Part shown: positions 1 to 7,895 of the stretch, in pieces
Numbering within the stretch: position 1 is the stretch's first letter
Layout of the letters: every line of letters starts with the position of its first letter
IMG/VR virus record: IMGVR_UViG_3300043466_001780
Span: 1-28,654 of that record
Source of the DNA: a virus
DNA length: 28,654 nucleotides
Strand: one strand, 5' to 3'
Translations under genes and position numbers: made by a program
The notes under the pieces: model-generated
Databases searched by the model: none
What the model was told of the DNA's origin: nothing
The model's input: only the letters and a program-made list of their open reading frames with translations

Positions 1-32
1 TTGTAAATCTTGAGGTCGTATGTGTGTGTCAT
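1..32 (-). CDS. 5' end of a gene coupled to TerL, runs off the left edge
   Basis: An ATG at 32 overlaps the TGA stop of the terminase gene in an ATGA arrangement, the coupling used repeatedly in this genome. Ten codons are visible (MTHTYDLKIY) before the edge. The right edge of the window carries the 3' part of a gene (28323-28654) that is open to its edge and lacks an ATG start, and it could be the continuation. Joining the two ends with a one-base overlap keeps the frame open; a blunt join does not. The identity of the product is unknown. Confidence 0.5.
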   Translation of the reverse strand, partial: MTHTYDLKIY

Positions 33-1357
33 ATCGATGTAAAGTTACCCTTTTTGGCAAATCTATCCAAAAACTGCCGATGGAATGTCCAGAGATAATA
101 CTCGGCACAATCGAATAAGTGTCCGGTTAATGCGTCCGGTGCTTTTTTGCCCGAATCGTCTGCCCGTTGCATTAACTCCATGTCTTGAATCAGGTACTTG
201 CAGGTATCAGATATTATCAAGTTGCCATGTTTTGACAACATAGAATTAAGCAATACGATATAATCAACACTTAGGGGATTAGCCGATAAAAGTCGTATCT
301 GTGCATCACTTACGCCCAGTTCGCCTTTGATTATTTTCCAGTTGGATAGACCTTTTGAAATTGTCGTTCTGTTTCTTCCAGAAGCGTCCCCAGTCAATAT
401 CAGTCTGTGTTGGTTCGGGTACTTTGCTTTGATTCTTTGACATAATTCGGTAACATCAGAATTGATTATCCGTTCCTCTCCGATTATCCTGATTCGCTTA
501 CGGTCTGGAGTGTGCTGAGCATAGATACAAGTCATTGGCGAAACATTAAAGTCGAATGAAATGTAGATAGGCAAGTTCGGGTCTTCCTCAACCTTACCGA
601 CATGAACTGAACGGGTAAATGAATAAGCGTAGATACTGCTTTGTGCGGTAATCAAATGAGCCAATACTTCACGCTTGAATGTTTGAGGGTCAAGAGTGGC
701 TTCTAATTGCTCGATGTAGCCCGGTGGCAGGTTGTGTTGATTTACATACGATTCGGCTTGAACTATTGCAATTCGATTTGATTCAACCTGACTGGCTTCT
801 TTGAGTTCGAGATAGTATTTTACATTATCAGGTGGAGTTGTAGCGGTTAGAATTTTATGGGTAAGATTCAACCCTTTGAAGGTTTGACCACGCATCCTTG
901 CCCTGAGTTTGCCGAGTGCAAATTCAAAGTTCCGCACATCACGAGTTTCATCCACAACAATCCAATCCCACTCCGACCCGTTTACGGTGTTGTAATTTTC
1001 GAGGCTGGTTAATACCGCATAAGACCCCCAGCGAAAGGTAATAACATTCTCCGAACCGATTCGGGAATAAGGTTTAACGCCCTTCATCTGGCGGTTTACG
1101 ATATAATCTCGTTCCGGTTGAAGTCCTGCCCGTTGCCAAGCCGATTCGATTCCGGGCAAGGTGGCTGTCTTCATCATCGGTACGGTTGGGGCACATATTA
1201 ACCCTCGGCTATTCGGTACAGATAGGAATGGTATCGAAGCCATACCAAGCATGAAGGTTTTGCCTACTCCAACGCCCGTAACCATGTGAACTTCCTTAGC
1301 CTCGGAGTGATGGAGTAGATAGTACGCTTGCTGTTGGGCTTCGTTTAGTTCGGTCAA
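29..1357 (-). CDS. terL: Terminase large subunit (packaging ATPase/nuclease)
   Basis: 442 aa motor that drives DNA into the procapsid and cuts it. The N-terminal ATPase has a Walker A GVGVGKT (28-34) and a Walker B WIVVDE (132-137). The C-terminal RNase H-like nuclease has the acidic positions ISFDFN (D269), LTGDAS (D324) and the DALTGHLFD segment (D408, D416), the expected metal ligands of the terminase nuclease fold. Length is normal for the family. The best start is a TTG at 1357 that overlaps the stop of the upstream methyltransferase (TTGA); no in-frame ATG is near. The ATPase and nuclease assignment is firm; the start is less certain. Confidence 0.93.
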   Translation of the reverse strand: MTELNEAQQQAYYLLHHSEAKEVHMVTGVGVGKTFMLGMASIPFLSVPNSRGLICAPTVPMMKTATLPGIESAWQRAGLQPERDYIVNRQMKGVKPYSRIGSENVITFRWGSYAVLTSLENYNTVNGSEWDWIVVDETRDVRNFEFALGKLRARMRGQTFKGLNLTHKILTATTPPDNVKYYLELKEASQVESNRIAIVQAESYVNQHNLPPGYIEQLEATLDPQTFKREVLAHLITAQSSIYAYSFTRSVHVGKVEEDPNLPIYISFDFNVSPMTCIYAQHTPDRKRIRIIGEERIINSDVTELCQRIKAKYPNQHRLILTGDASGRNRTTISKGLSNWKIIKGELGVSDAQIRLLSANPLSVDYIVLLNSMLSKHGNLIISDTCKYLIQDMELMQRADDSGKKAPDALTGHLFDCAEYYLWTFHRQFLDRFAKKGNFTSI

Positions 1358-1989
1358 AACAATCTTAGTTGAGATTTGAAGTCGTGGAAGCGTCTGTTTT
1401 GTTTATCGAAATACTCATGGTCAATTTCGAATCCAACAAAATTAAAACCGCCTTTGTACGATGCAATTCGACTGCTACCTGAGCCTAAATGGGTGTCTAA
1501 GATTAGGTCGGTTGGCTTGGCGTATTTTGATAAAATCCAATCGTATAGTTTTACAGGTTTTTGCGTTGGGTGAAATTTATTTAACTTATCTAAATATGCT
1601 GAGTGCCTAAACATTTTTGGTGCATTATCAAATGAAGTCCATGCAAGTTCGCAATCGGCAAATGATAACCCTTCTGGTATTTTTTTATCCCAAATAATGT
1701 AGTTTTTACATGGTGGCAAATTAAAGTAATTACCGCCCCAAATGATTTGGTTTTTTGATACTCTAAATAATTCTGCAAAGTATTCAAGCGTTGGCGTTTC
1801 CTTATCCCAGTCTTTTGGCTTCCACTTTCTATTCCGTATTTTAGATGATTTTTTACTTTTGCCGACGCCCATATTCATGTTTGCTAAATCTATCCCATAC
1901 GGTGGGTCAACTATTGCCAAGTCAAAATGATTGTCAGCATATCGTTTCATTCCTGAAACGCAATCTTCTAAATATACCTCTGATGTCAT
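1354..1989 (-). CDS. Orphan DNA (N6-adenine or N4-cytosine) methyltransferase
   Basis: 211 aa. Catalytic motif IV DPPY is at 28-31, an HPTQKP motif at 140-145, and SAM-binding motif I DTHLGSGSS at 165-173 followed by GFEID. The order IV then I is that of beta-class amino-methyltransferases. The protein is short, with little room for a separate target-recognition domain. No restriction endonuclease lies beside it, so it is probably an orphan enzyme that protects phage DNA or marks it for packaging or replication. It sits directly upstream of TerL and overlaps its start. Target site and base cannot be read from the sequence. Confidence 0.88.
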   Translation of the reverse strand: MTSEVYLEDCVSGMKRYADNHFDLAIVDPPYGIDLANMNMGVGKSKKSSKIRNRKWKPKDWDKETPTLEYFAELFRVSKNQIIWGGNYFNLPPCKNYIIWDKKIPEGLSFADCELAWTSFDNAPKMFRHSAYLDKLNKFHPTQKPVKLYDWILSKYAKPTDLILDTHLGSGSSRIASYKGGFNFVGFEIDHEYFDKQNRRFHDFKSQLRLF

Positions 1990-2024
1990 ATTGACTTATA
2001 CGCAATTGGCTCAATTTAGTTCGG

Positions 2025-2225
2025 TCATTCGATAGATTCAAGCCACGCATCAACTGAACTGACCCGAGCGTAAAGATTGCCCCGACCTCTGGACATCATA
2101 TCCGTAGTTTCATCCAATCGGTTGTGTCGAGTTACAACGATTTGAACCGTATCGAAATGCTCCATCAGTTCGGCTGTTTTCGTTTCCAGAACTTTATGCA
2201 ATTGGATGGCTTCGGCTTCGGTCAT
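2025..2225 (-). CDS. Small hypothetical protein, paralog of the upstream gene
   Basis: 66 aa, no recognised family. The stretch FDTVQIVVT, followed after about 20 residues by RGNLYARVSS, aligns with VDTVQISVT and AGNFYARLAS in the next gene upstream, so the two are tandem duplicates. The ATG at 2225 overlaps the stop of that gene (ATGA). It lies in the packaging block between TerS and the methyltransferase. Its function is unknown; an alpha/beta single-domain fold is likely from the pattern. Confidence 0.72.
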   Translation of the reverse strand: MTEAEAIQLHKVLETKTAELMEHFDTVQIVVTRHNRLDETTDMMSRGRGNLYARVSSVDAWLESIE

Positions 2226-2449
2226 AAATCATTAGCCCGTTTGCGTGCATCCTCCCGAATATATTCATCTTGCCTTTCGACAAACTCACGAGTGCTGGCT
2301 AATCGGGCGTAGAAGTTACCCGCACCTTTATGAAGGCATTCGGTAACATCGCCTCGTTTGACCGTAACGCTAATTTGAACGGTGTCAACTACCTCCATTA
2401 TTTCGGATAGTTTTATCTCAATGAATGATTCGATTTGTTCTGGGCTCAT
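2222..2449 (-). CDS. Small hypothetical protein, paralog of the downstream gene
   Basis: 75 aa from the ATG at 2449 (MSPEQIESF). An in-frame start at 2500 exists but would overlap the upstream gene by about 50 nt, while the ATG at 2449 sits next to that gene's stop. It shares the VDTVQISVT and GAGNFYARL blocks with the 66-aa protein downstream and adds a charged helical C-terminus (EFVERQDEYIRED). Function unknown. Duplication followed by divergence is the simplest explanation for the pair. Confidence 0.7.
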   Translation of the reverse strand: MSPEQIESFIEIKLSEIMEVVDTVQISVTVKRGDVTECLHKGAGNFYARLASTREFVERQDEYIREDARKRANDL

Positions 2450-2450
2450 T

Positions 2451-2666
2451 TTACCACCTGATGAAGGTGTATACATCGTTATTCTCAATCGCAAATCCAA
2501 GTTTATTCAACTCAAATTCGGTGTTGTTTTTTAGCTTGTAACTCAATACAAGTTCAGTTGCTCCGGTTTCGGCAACGCTGTGGATGTCTGCCAAAATCAA
2601 TCCAAGTTCTTTGAGTTTGGAGCGTTCGACTAATTGTCTTGCGTAATCTGCTGTAAATGTTTCCAT
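2451..2666 (-). CDS. Small hypothetical protein
   Basis: 71 aa with an N-terminal helical part (YARQLVERSKL) and a C-terminal part ending in NNDVYTFIRW. It follows the TerS-like gene closely (4 nt) and precedes the paralogous pair, so it is co-transcribed with the packaging genes. No signal peptide, membrane segment or metal-binding motif is visible, and I recognise no family. Confidence 0.68.
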   Translation of the reverse strand: METFTADYARQLVERSKLKELGLILADIHSVAETGATELVLSYKLKNNTEFELNKLGFAIENNDVYTFIRW

Positions 2667-2670
2667 GATT

Positions 2671-3198
2671 TTATTTGTTCAGTTTATCAATAGCCTCCTT
2701 CGATATGTTTACGGTTATTTGGGGCGGTTGGTATTGTTCGGCTTGATTGTTTGCTGGGTCTGCCTCCTGTGATAACTTGCCGTATTTTTTCGGAGAGAGC
2801 CGTTCCATCAGCCACATTCTTGTTTCAACTCGGAGTTTTGAACGGCTTGTAAATTCACGATTTTCAACTAAGCCCTTGCTGGTTTCGATTGCATCTCCGC
2901 TTGAATCGTCTGCAATAACCAGACAGGATTCAGCCATTCGGTCTGATTGGGCTTGCTTGCTCCGCGTATAACACTCCGAAAACTTTGGGTATTGGTCAAG
3001 CCATAAATAAATAGAACTGGGTGCAGGAAACCAATCAAGTGATTCAGATAAGGCAAAAATACCCTTTTCTGATTTCATTATTTCATCACAGATTCGGTCT
3101 GCTAATTCTTGAGTAAATATTGTGGGTCTGCCCCCTTTATTTTTTACCGCTTCGGGTGCGGTCAACCCTACTGGCTTAACTGGTTGTCTTTTTGCCAT
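2671..3198 (-). CDS. terS: Terminase small subunit-like DNA-binding protein
   Basis: 175 aa. After a basic N-terminus, GGRPTIFTQELADRICDEI begins a helix-turn-helix region that continues to SSIYLWLDQYP. The next segment, FSECYTRSKQAQSDRMAES, is a helical oligomerisation region typical of phage small terminases that recognise the packaging site. The C-terminal third is charged and probably contacts TerL. It is the first larger gene of a minus-strand block that ends in TerL, which supports the call. A consensus promoter (3221-3251) lies just upstream. The protein is a little longer than many TerS proteins but within range. Confidence 0.8.
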   Translation of the reverse strand: MAKRQPVKPVGLTAPEAVKNKGGRPTIFTQELADRICDEIMKSEKGIFALSESLDWFPAPSSIYLWLDQYPKFSECYTRSKQAQSDRMAESCLVIADDSSGDAIETSKGLVENREFTSRSKLRVETRMWLMERLSPKKYGKLSQEADPANNQAEQYQPPQITVNISKEAIDKLNK

Positions 3199-3220
3199 TT
3201 TGATTCAATGCTGAATTTCG

Positions 3221-3251
3221 CAAATATACGAAATTACTTTGATTCTTTCAA
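3221..3251 (-). promoter_or_regulatory. Bacteroidota-type promoter for the packaging block
   Basis: On the minus strand, TTG (complement of 3249-3251) is followed after 20 nt by TATATTTG (complement of 3221-3228), which fits the TAnnTTTG -7 consensus. Transcription would start near 3214, about 16 nt upstream of the TerS-like ATG. It lies inside the short gap between the 66-aa gene and TerS. Confidence 0.6.
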
Positions 3252-3434
3252 CTCGTTCGCTTTGTTCTCGTACCAGATTGCCTTGGATATATCTTGCTCG
3301 GCAGAATCTTTATAGCCTGCACGCATCCGATATTTGAAAGCATTTATTTCGCAAAAGTGAATGAGTTTTTCCGTTCCGTAAACTTTCAACATCATTTCGA
3401 AAGTTTCGATTGATTGTTTTTTGTAATGGTTCAT
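3234..3434 (-). CDS. Small hypothetical protein
   Basis: 66 aa, highly charged and probably helical throughout (MNHYKKQSIETFEMMLK at the start, ending AIWYENKANELKESK). It is the first minus-strand gene left of the repeat-rich intergenic region and precedes TerS. A TACTTTTG -7 match at 3439-3446 would start transcription almost at the ATG, which would make the message leaderless. Function unknown. It could be a small regulator or a TerS accessory protein, but nothing in the sequence decides this. Confidence 0.65.
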   Translation of the reverse strand: MNHYKKQSIETFEMMLKVYGTEKLIHFCEINAFKYRMRAGYKDSAEQDISKAIWYENKANELKESK

Positions 3435-3438
3435 GGGG

Positions 3439-3446
3439 CAAAAGTA
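3439..3446 (-). promoter_or_regulatory. Candidate -7 element
   Basis: The minus strand reads TACTTTTG, a full match to TAnnTTTG, but I see no TTG at the expected -33 spacing. It lies 5 nt from the ATG at 3434, so use would give a leaderless transcript. Weak on its own. Confidence 0.3.
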
Positions 3447-3576
3447 GTATGTTTTACATTATTTTATTTTCATTTGTTTTATTTCATTTGAATTTATTTA
3501 GGTTTATTTGTAATTGTTTAATAATGAGTACTTTAGTATAATATGAATTTTTTCGTGTAGTAGGTTGTAGGTAGTT

Positions 3577-3608
3577 GTAGTAAGTTGAAAAATTCCTCAA
3601 CTTACTAC
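3577..3608. repeat. Perfect 12-bp inverted repeat with 8-bp spacer
   Basis: GTAGTAAGTTGA and TCAACTTACTAC are exact reverse complements separated by AAAATTCC. There is no U tract after it in either direction that would make it a clear terminator. Related single half-sites recur four times in the same intergenic region, which favours a protein-binding site. Confidence 0.75.
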
Positions 3609-3856
3609 GCTTTTGAAAAAAACTTCAAGTTATAACTCTCTAATAATAAATATATTATAATTATTAATTAATATATTTATTTATATTAGAGTAAGATAGT
3701 AGGTTGTTTTTGCATTTTTAACTTTTTTTAAATTTTTTTTCTTCAATTCAATTTTGAAAATTAATTTTGAAAAATAGTTTAAACGGCAAAAACTACCACC
3801 TCTACCTACTACAAATGCCGTAACTTATTGAAAATTAAACCGTTTAGTGTAGTAAG

Positions 3857-4261
3857 ATGAAAAACAACCCAACTACGACCAACCCCCTCGCCTCGGAAAG
3901 CAAAATTCAACAGGTAGCCATCATGGAAATTTGGAACAAATTGCCCCAAACTCGGCTTTGTTTGTTCCATGTTCCGAACGGAATGTTCTCAAATGCTCGT
4001 GAAGGGGCTAAATTTAAGGCTCAGGGCGTTATCTCAGGCGTTCCCGACCTTGTGTTCATCTGGCAGGGGAAAACGCATTACATCGAAGTTAAATGCGAAA
4101 AAGGCAAATTATCAGAAAATCAAAAAGCCCTGCACCAAAAATGGATGGAGCAGGGCGTTGAAGTTAAGGTAATGAGAAGTTCGGAGGAAATTATTCAGTT
4201 TGTCCGGAAATTGGTCGAACAAGATAGACCGTCCGGGGCTGAGAATTTCGCCTCTCAGTAA
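3857..4261 (+). CDS. VRR-NUC domain nuclease
   Basis: 134 aa, the length of a stand-alone phage VRR-NUC protein of the PD-(D/E)XK superfamily. Catalytic features visible: GVPD (61-64), then YIEVKC with E77 and K79, followed by SENQKALHQKW. These proteins cut DNA junctions or flaps during replication and recombination. The first codon follows a repeat copy (GTAGTAAG) without a gap, so the leader is the repeat region itself. The last 71 nt overlap the 3' end of the primase gene on the opposite strand. It is the only plus-strand gene left of 8073. Confidence 0.88.
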   Translation: MKNNPTTTNPLASESKIQQVAIMEIWNKLPQTRLCLFHVPNGMFSNAREGAKFKAQGVISGVPDLVFIWQGKTHYIEVKCEKGKLSENQKALHQKWMEQGVEVKVMRSSEEIIQFVRKLVEQDRPSGAENFASQ

Positions 4262-6356
4262 TTTTTAAAAATTTTAATCGGTTCAGGGCTTTTCCCAAAA
4301 CAACATTTGATATTCTTAGTTGGGTCTTGGATTGAAGAAAAGTTGCAATATCGGAGGCAGTCATGGTAATCGAGAATGGGTCACCCGGTTCGCATATTTC
4401 GTAATATTTGGAAAGTAGTTCCTCATTTACATCGGGTGCGGTGTTGTTTGACGAAATAAGTTGAAGAAGTTCGTTTTCCTCAGCATTAAGGAAAGGCGAT
4501 TCGCCTCCTGATGTATAGCGGTGGTATGCTTCAATTAAAGCGTCGGTCTTGTCAATAGCATAGTAAGTATTCAGGTCGATTGAAGAAGCGTGTATGGGAA
4601 CGATACGCCTGTTACTGCTGTCTGTGATAATATCGGAATCATTCGAAGTTCCGCAAAGCATAGCCAGTCGCTTTATATCCTCATGGTCTTTGCCGTATGC
4701 TCTCCTGAGTGTGGATGAAGTTTGTCCGGATTTGGCTTTCATGTACTTGTAATTAGTTGCCATTTTGCCACCCCACTCGTCATCGCATACTATCCATTTC
4801 ATGCTCATTAATATATCATCATCCTTGCCACCGGATAGGTCAGATACGGCAAAATAGTTAGTCAGTTCGTTTGGTAGTAAACGCTTCCAGAATTGAGTTT
4901 TACCCGTTCCGATTTTTTCACCATAAATAATTGGAATGATTGGGGGCGTTTCTTCACCAAGTGCCCCTGCTATCAATCCGAGGTAGAACTTAGTCAAAAA
5001 TACCTCAATATAATCAAACATAATATCACCGTTTGGCAAATGCCCATTATAACCGGATATAGTGTCCGCCATTTGCTTAATTACTCCAACAGGCTGTCTA
5101 TGGTCATTCTTTTGAATAAAATCCAATAGAGGGTGGTATGATGGTATTTCATGAGAGCGTAGATAAGTCGATAAAAGTTGCTGAGGTATTTTCGGCTCGA
5201 TTTTCTTCAATGCAATATACATTGAGTTCTCTTCTGTTTCGGTAAATACTTCCCCATTATTCTCTAAGCGGTTTGTAATTAAATTGCGTTGGAGTTTATA
5301 ATTTGAGTTAATAAATATCTCAATGGTATCGACTTGGGAAAAGTTTTTATCGGTATGGTTGGAGGCACTATCGAACGCCCTGTTGACGAGTTCTGTTGCC
5401 TCGTTCAGTTCCATTCCGTCCAACTTGGTTATGACATCAATAACCGATTCTTTTGTACGCCCTTGCTTTTTTGCGTGATAAACGGCTTGAAGTGTTCGCT
5501 TCGTTTTTGGTGAAGTTATGTTTATTCCTGCCTCTTTGCAATAGTACATGAATGTACCTAATTTGATACCTTGCCCACCCGATTTCAGGAATGCGTTGTA
5601 ATGCTTATCACAATTAGCCGGGTCGTATTTTTCGCTGAATTGGCTAACGGTATGAAAGTAGGTTCGACCTGCTTCGCCAAAATAATCGGTGAGGGCAAAG
5701 CCAATATTTCTCCATAAATAGTATTGACCCTGAGTTAAGTCGATACGATTAGAAACGATTTGCTCAATGATAAATTCAAAATCAGACGAAGCGACAAAAT
5801 CTGGATGGGTAAGTTTGGGCTGGTCTTTTTTGGGAATGTATTTTTTGAAAATACTGGAACGGTTATTGAAAAATAATCCCGGGTCGTATGATGCAAATCG
5901 GGTACGGCTTACATCCTTGCAGGAACGGTCTATTCCTATTTGGTACTGCTGGGAATAATATTTTTCCAACCCTTCGAAAGCGTCTAAGTGCTTTGCCGGG
6001 TCGATTCGGACAATTACGGCTAATCCATTACCCCGGATTGATTTGAAGCAGGCATAAGTGTATGGGTCAGACCATAGTTTATTTGCGACATCAAGCATAT
6101 TTACTGGCTCGATATTATCAATGTCAATGCAGATGAATCCTGAGTGGGCAATTAATCCGTTTGCATTACGCTCTTTAAATTGACCTGATATAGTTACAAG
6201 TGGAACGGTTTTTTTAAGTTCGGCATCCTGAGTTTCTCGAATCTTTTCAACCTGTTCCTTCCAAGTGCCGTTTTTTACATCGGCAATGAATTGGTCAATC
6301 AGCGTGGTGGCAGTTGACTTGGTATCGTTAATGTTGCGGTAAGAAGAGATTGTCAT
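4191..6356 (-). CDS. Primase-helicase (BT4734-like / PriCT-2 / VirE ATPase)
   Basis: 721 aa. An N-terminal BT4734-like, AEP-type primase domain has FICIDID (74-80), SIRGNGLAV (106-114) and DVSRTRFASYDP (148-159). A PriCT-2-like helical region lies at about 208-278 (YYLWRNIGFAL to YYCKEAGI). The C-terminal VirE/D5-like helicase ATPase has Walker A GEKIGTGKT (479-487), Walker B WIVCDDEW (521-528), sensor CGTSND (568-573) and NRRIVPI (583-589). The same polypeptide should prime and unwind DNA. The start at 6356 overlaps the stop of the helicase gene upstream. With no polymerase in the window, the phage probably uses the host replicase. Confidence 0.88.
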   Translation of the reverse strand: MTISSYRNINDTKSTATTLIDQFIADVKNGTWKEQVEKIRETQDAELKKTVPLVTISGQFKERNANGLIAHSGFICIDIDNIEPVNMLDVANKLWSDPYTYACFKSIRGNGLAVIVRIDPAKHLDAFEGLEKYYSQQYQIGIDRSCKDVSRTRFASYDPGLFFNNRSSIFKKYIPKKDQPKLTHPDFVASSDFEFIIEQIVSNRIDLTQGQYYLWRNIGFALTDYFGEAGRTYFHTVSQFSEKYDPANCDKHYNAFLKSGGQGIKLGTFMYYCKEAGINITSPKTKRTLQAVYHAKKQGRTKESVIDVITKLDGMELNEATELVNRAFDSASNHTDKNFSQVDTIEIFINSNYKLQRNLITNRLENNGEVFTETEENSMYIALKKIEPKIPQQLLSTYLRSHEIPSYHPLLDFIQKNDHRQPVGVIKQMADTISGYNGHLPNGDIMFDYIEVFLTKFYLGLIAGALGEETPPIIPIIYGEKIGTGKTQFWKRLLPNELTNYFAVSDLSGGKDDDILMSMKWIVCDDEWGGKMATNYKYMKAKSGQTSSTLRRAYGKDHEDIKRLAMLCGTSNDSDIITDSSNRRIVPIHASSIDLNTYYAIDKTDALIEAYHRYTSGGESPFLNAEENELLQLISSNNTAPDVNEELLSKYYEICEPGDPFSITMTASDIATFLQSKTQLRISNVVLGKALNRLKFLKITERRNSQPRTVYLVRPISGQTE

Positions 6357-7708
6357 CGGTTATATCTTTGTTGTAGTTCAAGTTGAATTTTTACCCATCC
6401 TTTTTTGTACCCTTTGATTTTCTGATATTGCCAAAGTTCATCAGTTGTCATTTGTGATGGTCTTTTATTTAAGTGTTCAGGTATTGTGGGTTTGACAAGT
6501 TCGGCAAATTCGGCAAATACTGGAGTAATTACTTTTTGTTCTTTTTGGTGTCCGCATTCTGGGCAAATTGAAGTAGATACGAGCATCATTGCCTCGCATG
6601 ATTCGCATAAACGGACAGGGAAGGCATTTTGTTTGTCGGTTTTCTTCTTTTTTTCCGTTAGTGACCAATCTCGTTCAATATCATACCACCCATGCCTGAG
6701 TACATTATCTCCATGGTCAATGATAACAAGGTCTTTTTTATTTGGGGCAGGTCTTAATCCACGCCCGACCATTTGAAGGTATAGTGCGAGTGATTGCGTT
6801 GCTCGGTTCAAAATTACGCATGATATGTGAGGCATATCGAAGCCCTCCGTAAATAATCCAACATTGCACACGCCTTGAGTTAATCCAGAACGGAAACGGG
6901 CTATTGTGTTATCCCTAATTAGTTGGGGCGTTTCACCGTCTAAGTGTTCGCAGTTGATATTTGCGTTTTGAAAGGCTTTGGCAGTATTTTTGGAGTGTTC
7001 AACATTGACACAAAAGACAATAAATGGGCGGTCTTTGGCAAACTTGATATAATTGTCAACCACGCCAGCGTATAAGGTGCTTTTATTGAATTTGGAATAA
7101 AGTTCGGCAGAGTTGAAGTCACCTCCAATAGTTTTTACATTGGTAAGGTCAATATGTTCCTTACTTGCGAACTTGCGAACGGTGCAAAGGAAATCGAGTG
7201 AAGTTAGGTGGCTAATACTTATCGGGTTGACTATATCTTTAAAAATATCCCCTAATGGCTTACCGTCAAGTCGTGACGGTGTGGCTGTCATTCCAACGAC
7301 AAAGGCGTGAGGATAATGGTCTAATATAATCCGGTAAGAATTTGCCATTGCGAGGTGGCATTCGTCAATAAATATAATGTCGGGTGGACAAATTAGGCTT
7401 AACCTATTCCGGAGCGTTTGTACCGATGCGACATTTAGATTTAATGATGGCTTTGTATTGCTACCTTGAATTAATCCTGGTGCAAGCCCGAACGATTCGA
7501 GGCGTTCCGTTGCCTGTGTAAGTAGTTCTTTTCGATGGGCAAGGAATAGAATAGATTTGCCTTTAGCAGTTGCAGAATGAATCATACTTGCAACTATCGT
7601 AGTTTTACCGCCCCCAGTCGGCACGCATAGAATTGAGCGTTTGTGCCGTTGTATGCTGGCTCGGAGCAGGTCGATTGCCTGTATTTGGTATGGTCTTAAG
7701 GTTTGCAT
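6353..7708 (-). CDS. DEAD/DEAH-box superfamily 2 helicase
   Basis: 451 aa. Q-like start LRPYQIQA, motif I PTGGGKTT (30-37), motif II DECH (115-118), motif III TATPSR (141-146), then GLFTEGFDMP and QMVGRGLRP in the second RecA lobe. A four-cysteine zinc ribbon (CESC, then CPEC) follows near residue 370-395. This layout is that of phage and mobile-element helicases used in replication or recombination. It overlaps the primase start by 4 nt and overlaps the end of the small gene upstream, so the three are one operon. Confidence 0.92.
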   Translation of the reverse strand: MQTLRPYQIQAIDLLRASIQRHKRSILCVPTGGGKTTIVASMIHSATAKGKSILFLAHRKELLTQATERLESFGLAPGLIQGSNTKPSLNLNVASVQTLRNRLSLICPPDIIFIDECHLAMANSYRIILDHYPHAFVVGMTATPSRLDGKPLGDIFKDIVNPISISHLTSLDFLCTVRKFASKEHIDLTNVKTIGGDFNSAELYSKFNKSTLYAGVVDNYIKFAKDRPFIVFCVNVEHSKNTAKAFQNANINCEHLDGETPQLIRDNTIARFRSGLTQGVCNVGLFTEGFDMPHISCVILNRATQSLALYLQMVGRGLRPAPNKKDLVIIDHGDNVLRHGWYDIERDWSLTEKKKKTDKQNAFPVRLCESCEAMMLVSTSICPECGHQKEQKVITPVFAEFAELVKPTIPEHLNKRPSQMTTDELWQYQKIKGYKKGWVKIQLELQQRYNR

Positions 7709-7881
7709 AGAATTGGTTTGCCATCAACAAGGTCAAAGTGAATTAAACCAGATGTAAGTATTTCAATAGTTACATCGTTAATCTTAACCCATTTTATCCA
7801 TTTGTCGGTTGCAGTTTCATACATCCCAACTTTGACCAGTTTCAGGTCTGAATCGATTGTTTTGATTTTTAAGTAGTACAT
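7696..7881 (-). CDS. Small hypothetical protein leading the helicase operon
   Basis: 61 aa, beta-rich in appearance (MYYLKIKTIDSDLKLVKVG), ending VDGKPILCKP. Its 3' end overlaps the helicase start by 13 nt. It is the first gene behind the structured RNA leader at 7896-7984, whose U tract ends about 15 nt before this ATG. Function unknown. The position would make it the first product affected by any attenuation in that leader. Confidence 0.65.
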   Translation of the reverse strand: MYYLKIKTIDSDLKLVKVGMYETATDKWIKWVKINDVTIEILTSGLIHFDLVDGKPILCKP

Positions 7882-7895
7882 AATTTTGAGTCAAT

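Larger units (their letters stand above)
3435..3856. other. Non-coding repeat-rich A/T region, possible origin or operator cluster
   Basis: 422 bp without a gene, between divergently oriented genes. It contains: a perfect 12-bp inverted repeat (GTAGTAAGTTGA at 3577-3588, TCAACTTACTAC at 3597-3608); direct copies GTAGTAGGTTG at 3557-3567 and GTAGTAAGTTG at 3577-3587, exactly 20 bp apart; TAGTAGGTTG at 3697-3706; CCTACTAC (inverse) at 3805-3812; and GTAGTAAG at 3849-3856, touching the VRR-NUC start codon. CTCTAAT (3638-3644) and ATTAGAG (3685-3691) bracket a stretch of only A and T (3641-3688). Iterated sites beside an easily melted segment fit a replication origin. Control of the two divergent promoters is the alternative. 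Confidence 0.55.

Noticed and set aside
3577-3608. Rho-independent terminator
   Set aside because: The 12-bp inverted repeat has no proper U tract in either direction, no gene ends next to it, and its half-sites recur as single copies nearby.
1354-4261. Restriction-modification system made of the methyltransferase and VRR-NUC
   Set aside because: The genes are on opposite strands, 2 kb apart, and separated by packaging genes; VRR-NUC is a structure-specific nuclease family.
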